Shown piece by piece: positions 60,867 to 64,000 of a stretch of DNA of 64,000 bases. Source of the DNA: Mucilaginibacter sp. cycad4 (lineage in GTDB: Bacteria; Bacteroidota; Bacteroidia; Sphingobacteriales; Sphingobacteriaceae); NCBI RefSeq assembly GCF_034263275.1, contig NZ_CP139559.1, positions 3,658,001 through 3,722,000 on the forward strand, written 5' to 3'. Numbering within the stretch: position 1 is the stretch's first letter; each line of letters begins with the position of its first letter. Made by a program: the position numbers and the translations under genes. The notes under the pieces are model-generated. The model was not told where the DNA came from, ran no database searches, and saw nothing but the letters and a program-made list of their open reading frames with translations.

Positions 60867-60907
60867 GCTCTGTAAAGTCGGGGTTTGCTTCGTGCCTTAT
60901 AATGACG
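60867..60907. repeat. REP-1 right arm bracketing the GIY-YIG gene
   Basis: GCTCTGTAAAGTCGGGGTTT with GCTTCGTGCCTTATAATGACG; near reverse complement of 60470-60508. Confidence 0.85.
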
Positions 60908-60931
60908 GGTGGAGAGTAGCCATGCAGATTC

Positions 60932-60972
60932 GCTCTGTAAAGTCGGGGATTGCTTCGTGCCTCGCAATGACG
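60932..60972. repeat. REP-1 right-arm copy
   Basis: GCTCTGTAAAGTCGGGGATT followed by GCTTCGTGCCTCGCAATGACG. Confidence 0.85.
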
Positions 60973-61011
60973 CGTGGTGGGAGTATGCGGACGGACTGAA
61001 GCAATCAACCG

Positions 61012-61052
61012 GCTCTGTACAGTTCGCGATTGCTTCGTACCTCGCAATGACG
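61012..61052. repeat. REP-1 right-arm copy
   Basis: GCTCTGTACAGTTCGCGATT followed by GCTTCGTACCTCGCAATGACG. Confidence 0.85.
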
Positions 61053-61224
61053 GGTGGCGAGGAAAGCGGAAGCTATTCCGTATGTCCGCTTTTATCCGTA
61101 AGTATAGTGACACCAGTATACGGACGGACGAAAACATTCATCAGCCCGTCATTGAGGAGCAAGGATTTCAATAACAAAAACGTCATTGCTGTCAGGAATG
61201 AAGCGCCGCTAATCAGCAGGTTGT

Positions 61225-61264
61225 ACCTGTATAGTCGGGGATTGCTTCGTGCCTCGCAATGACG
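61225..61264. repeat. REP-1 right-arm copy
   Basis: ACCTGTATAGTCGGGGATTG followed by CTTCGTGCCTCGCAATGACG. Confidence 0.85.
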
Positions 61265-61283
61265 CTTGCAGAAAAAAGTTTTA

Positions 61284-63758
61284 CTATTTACTTATCTCAA
61301 CATGCTTAAAGTTTTTACTAAACTTAAACTCAACCGTTTTATCATCATTGATCCGGAAATCTTTTACATCCTTACCATCTACCTTAATTTTTGAAGGTTT
61401 AAATGGCAATCCTATCAGGTTAAAGTGATATCCGTCATAACGCGGGGTATACAAACCTTCCAGGCTTTGATCAATGGTTAAGTTTTTGTTGCTGCCATTT
61501 ACCACAAACTTTTTCTCCAGGTAAATATCCTGCTCGTAGGCAAAGGTTTCGCCGTAGTCTTCAAACAGGAAAGAGTTTACTTCATAATCTGTATAGTAAA
61601 TATTGAGCTTTACTTCTTCTATCTCCTTTTGCCCAACGTATTGCATTACAGGGTATTCAGGAATTACCGAACCTGCTTTGATAAACACCGGCATGGTTTC
61701 AAGCGGGGTATCTACTGATACTTCCTGACCACCTTCAATTACCTCAAAGGTCCAGAAATTGTACCATTTACCTTTTGGCAGGTATACGTTACGTTTAATC
61801 TGACCGGGCTCCATAACCGGGCAAACCAATATTTTATCGCCATAAGTAAACTCATCCTGGCGGAAGTGGTTTACCTGTATATCCTGCTCATGCATTACTA
61901 TCGGCCTCAAAATAGGGAAACCGTAACGGTGATGCTCCCAAAAAGTTGAGTACAGGTAAGGGATCAGGCGGTAACGCAGCTCAATAAACTTACGGTTGAT
62001 AGCAGTAAAGGGCTCACCAAAGCTCCATGGCTCACGCTCCTTGGTATCACCTGCGGAGTGTGCACGCATAAAGGGCGAAAAGGTACCCATCTGGATCCAG
62101 CGGGTAAACAATTCGCCATCAGGCTCGCCGCTGAAACCACCAATATCAGTACCGCAAAATGGGATCCCGGAGATTGATAAACGCTGGCACTGGATGTTCC
62201 CCAGTTTCAGGTGTTCCCATGAAGCCACGTTATCACCGGTCCACACTGATGAAAAGCGCTGCACGCCCGAGTAACCTGCCCTTGTAATGGTAAAAGGGCG
62301 CTTATTTTTCATGATCTTACGCAAACCTTCGTAGGTTGAGCGTACCATCTGCATGCCATAAATATTGTGTGCTTTACGGTGCGATCCGCGGTAACCATCG
62401 TACTGGTGGCGTACATCATCCGGGAAGGTACCTGCACCAAATACGGCGGGCTCATTCATATCGTTCCAAACACCGGCTACGCCCATTTGTACCAGCTCAT
62501 CAAACAAACCGCCCCACCATTCGCGTACCTCGGGATTGGTAAAATCGGGGAACTGGCAGCGGCCCGGCCATACATGGCCTTCCATAAAGTAATCATCGCT
62601 TCGGCGGCAGAAATAGCGTTTTTCTTTACCTTCCCTAAATACCTCGTAGTTATCATCTACGCGAATCCCCGGATCAATAATTACAACCGTTTTAAAACCA
62701 TCGGCTGCAAGTTCGCTGATCATTTTTTTAGGATCGGGGAAATACTTACGGTTCCAGGTAAAGCAGCGGTAACCATCCATATAATCGATATCCAGGTAGA
62801 TACCGTCGCACGGGATCTGGTTTTCGCGGAAACCTTTGGCTATCTTCCTAACCTTAGCCTCGGGATAATAGCTCCAGCGGCATTGGTGGTAACCCAGCGC
62901 CCAAAGCGGCGGCATGGGGTGTGTGCCAGTTAGGGCGTGATAGCTTTTTACCACATCCATCATGTGCGGCCCGTGGATATAATAATATTGCAATTCGCCG
63001 CCATCAGCCCAAAAACTTGTTTTTGTCCTGTCTTCGGCGCCAAAATCAAATTGTGCTTTAAATGTATTATCAAAGAAAATACCGTGTGCTATGCCCTCGT
63101 TTACGCTGATGTAAAAAGGGATACTACGGTACAAAGGGTCCTGGTTCCACTGAAACGAGTAAGCATCAGTGTTCCAGTTTTTAAGCCTTTTACCGCGCAG
63201 GTTAAATTCGGTTGGTTTATCGCCTAAGCCAAAAAAGCTTTCGTCGGGTGCACAGGTTTTGGTGCAAAACACGTAGTAACCGCCCGCCTGCACGTTCTCC
63301 TCCCAGTGCATCGGCACAGCGTCGGCGCTGGTTACGTGGTTGCTGCTATCTGAAAAAGAGATAAAGAAATCCTTTTTGCGGATATGGCAGTTCACTTTAT
63401 AAGTAGATACCCGAAACTCATCCTCGTTCTCATGCAGCGTAAAGCCTGCTGCCTTGGTTGGCAGCTTGGGCACACCGTATGAAAAATCTTCGAGGAAAAC
63501 GCTGTGCGGGGCAAGCCTTACACGGATGATCTCATCGGTAACAACTATTACTTCAACTTTAGCATCGCCATCAGTAAAGTAGAACTTATTCCCCACCTGA
63601 TCGGCATGATTTGGTACACCGAGATACTTTTTTACAACCGGCTTAATACCATCGGCAGGGTTATTAAGATGGTGAAACTCCTCTTCTTCTTCAAGCAGGT
63701 TTTCTGCTTCTATTAACTTACTGGTTATCAACTCCGGATTTGGGGTATTACTTTCCAT
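61284..63758 (-). CDS. GH31 family alpha-glucosidase
   Basis: Cleaves terminal alpha-linked glucose (or a related sugar) from oligosaccharides; 824 residues with no obvious signal peptide (start MESNTPNPELITSKLIEAEN). The N-terminal beta domain spans about 50-240. The barrel carries the nucleophile Asp in GVWNDMNEPAVFG and the acid Asp in SVWTGDNVASWEHLK, plus ALGYHQCRWSYYPEAKV and RAHSAGDTKEREPW. The C-terminal beta domains follow with PKGKWYNFWT. Length is normal for Bacteroidota GH31 with the extra C-terminal domain. It lies in an alpha-glucan context with glgB, and a transporter-like gene follows upstream. Confidence 0.95.
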   Translation of the reverse strand: MESNTPNPELITSKLIEAENLLEEEEEFHHLNNPADGIKPVVKKYLGVPNHADQVGNKFYFTDGDAKVEVIVVTDEIIRVRLAPHSVFLEDFSYGVPKLPTKAAGFTLHENEDEFRVSTYKVNCHIRKKDFFISFSDSSNHVTSADAVPMHWEENVQAGGYYVFCTKTCAPDESFFGLGDKPTEFNLRGKRLKNWNTDAYSFQWNQDPLYRSIPFYISVNEGIAHGIFFDNTFKAQFDFGAEDRTKTSFWADGGELQYYYIHGPHMMDVVKSYHALTGTHPMPPLWALGYHQCRWSYYPEAKVRKIAKGFRENQIPCDGIYLDIDYMDGYRCFTWNRKYFPDPKKMISELAADGFKTVVIIDPGIRVDDNYEVFREGKEKRYFCRRSDDYFMEGHVWPGRCQFPDFTNPEVREWWGGLFDELVQMGVAGVWNDMNEPAVFGAGTFPDDVRHQYDGYRGSHRKAHNIYGMQMVRSTYEGLRKIMKNKRPFTITRAGYSGVQRFSSVWTGDNVASWEHLKLGNIQCQRLSISGIPFCGTDIGGFSGEPDGELFTRWIQMGTFSPFMRAHSAGDTKEREPWSFGEPFTAINRKFIELRYRLIPYLYSTFWEHHRYGFPILRPIVMHEQDIQVNHFRQDEFTYGDKILVCPVMEPGQIKRNVYLPKGKWYNFWTFEVIEGGQEVSVDTPLETMPVFIKAGSVIPEYPVMQYVGQKEIEEVKLNIYYTDYEVNSFLFEDYGETFAYEQDIYLEKKFVVNGSNKNLTIDQSLEGLYTPRYDGYHFNLIGLPFKPSKIKVDGKDVKDFRINDDKTVEFKFSKNFKHVEISK

Positions 63759-63868
63759 TCAAACAAATTAGTGGCTTCCGCAAATATGTATAAAGTGTCC
63801 TTACTACGCAATATACAACAATTGAATTAACGAAAAACCATTAACCGTGCCAAATCCTTAACTTTTAT

Positions 63869-64000
63869 TCAATTTGCAGCTTCAATTATTTGAATTTTCT
63901 TACCATCCTGAACAAAAAGAACAGCTATCGCCCCCAGGAACATAAAAACACCGGCCATTACCAAAGCATAAACAGCATGTCCGCCGTATATATATTTCAC
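63869..64000 (-). CDS. Membrane protein C-terminus, probable MFS sugar transporter (cut by window edge)
   Basis: Frame open to the right edge; 43 residues are visible before the TGA at 63869-63871. They begin VKYIYGGHAVYALVMAGVFM and contain one hydrophobic span (about 9-31), ending VQDGKKIQIIEAAN. The short loop followed by a last span and charged tail fits the end of a 12-span major-facilitator transporter. It lies upstream of the GH31 gene on the same strand, which would suit a maltose- or glucoside-type permease; the family call is tentative. Confidence 0.5.
   Translation of the reverse strand: MKYIYGGHAVYALVMAGVFMFLGAIAVLFVQDGKKIQIIEAAN

Larger units (their letters stand above)
60849..61283. 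other. 435-bp intergenic region with at least four REP-1 copies
   Basis: No gene. It carries right-arm-type REP-1 copies at 60867-60907, 60932-60972, 61012-61052 and 61225-61264, plus a degenerate left arm near 61147 (CGTCATTGAGGAGCAAGGAT). A 114-codon frame in it is repeat translation. Confidence 0.8.

Noticed and set aside
60793..61137. 114-codon minus-strand frame downstream of the GIY-YIG gene
   Set aside because: Its product is made of repeated RHCEARSNPRL-type words, the translation of REP-1 copies.
60407..61264. CRISPR array
   Set aside because: Copies are irregularly spaced, differ in length and occur in both orientations around a gene; no cas genes are nearby.
1..64000. tRNA, rRNA or riboswitch genes
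   Set aside because: No cloverleaf-like or conserved ribosomal or aptamer sequence was seen in the gaps between genes; a covariance-model scan would be needed to exclude them fully.

Overview
The window looks like chromosome from a Bacteroidota member of the Sphingobacteriaceae, most like Mucilaginibacter. This rests on SusC/SusD pairs under ECF-sigma/FecR control, many Sus-type signal peptides and lipoproteins, TAnnTTTG promoter elements, HisKA_2 and LytS-type kinases, DUF6496 and HU-CCDC81/SPOR proteins, and intergenic DNA crowded with dispersed palindromic repeats. The genus is inferred from protein resemblance; no rRNA is present. I saw no tRNA, rRNA or CRISPR array.

Layout. 1-8.7 kb: a minus-strand glycan locus (ECF sigma, FecR, STN-type SusC, SusD, GH89 alpha-N-acetylglucosaminidase running off the left edge). 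9.1-10.9 kb: a LytS/LytTR two-component pair. 10.9-12.7 kb: IS110 copy 1 with a structured leader, followed by a REP hairpin. 12.9-17.2 kb: small secreted proteins, a UPF0173 hydrolase, Ohr peroxidase and a polysaccharide deacetylase. 17.3-19.8 kb: a nitric-oxide/nitrosative-stress group (Hmp, group III truncated haemoglobin, Rrf2 regulator). 19.9-27.6 kb: two histidine kinases, AraC, DoxX, HD, Crp/Fnr and SDR genes. 28-31.6 kb: GH43 with a LacI regulator, then a DUF922 protease. 31.8-41.6 kb: an envelope block (TPR, outer-membrane barrel, SPOR, ExbB, ExbD, TonB) ending in folC. 41.7-49.6 kb: lipocalin/HxlR, two oxidoreductases, DUF6496, AI-2E-type transporter, a cyclic-nucleotide phosphodiesterase and two tandem esterases. 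49.7-54.7 kb: repeats, TPR, GNAT, MacB/FtsX-type permease. 54.7-56.2 kb: a TIR-like membrane-anchored protein and an STM3941-like membrane protein. 56.4-63.8 kb: alpha-glucan genes (GlgB with a histone-H1-like tail, GH31), separated by IS110 copy 2 and a GIY-YIG nuclease sitting between inverted REPs. The right edge cuts a membrane-protein gene.

The most unusual material is non-coding. Two 1.67-kb IS110 copies lie in direct orientation 47,820 bp apart, and each has a 176-nt leader closed by 13-bp complementary arms, a candidate bridge RNA. Several families of palindromic repeats recur; some are nested in each other's loops, one brackets the GIY-YIG gene, and one has been absorbed in frame into folC. 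The best candidate for an uncharacterised protein system is the TIR-like protein at 54.7 kb with its membrane-protein neighbour.
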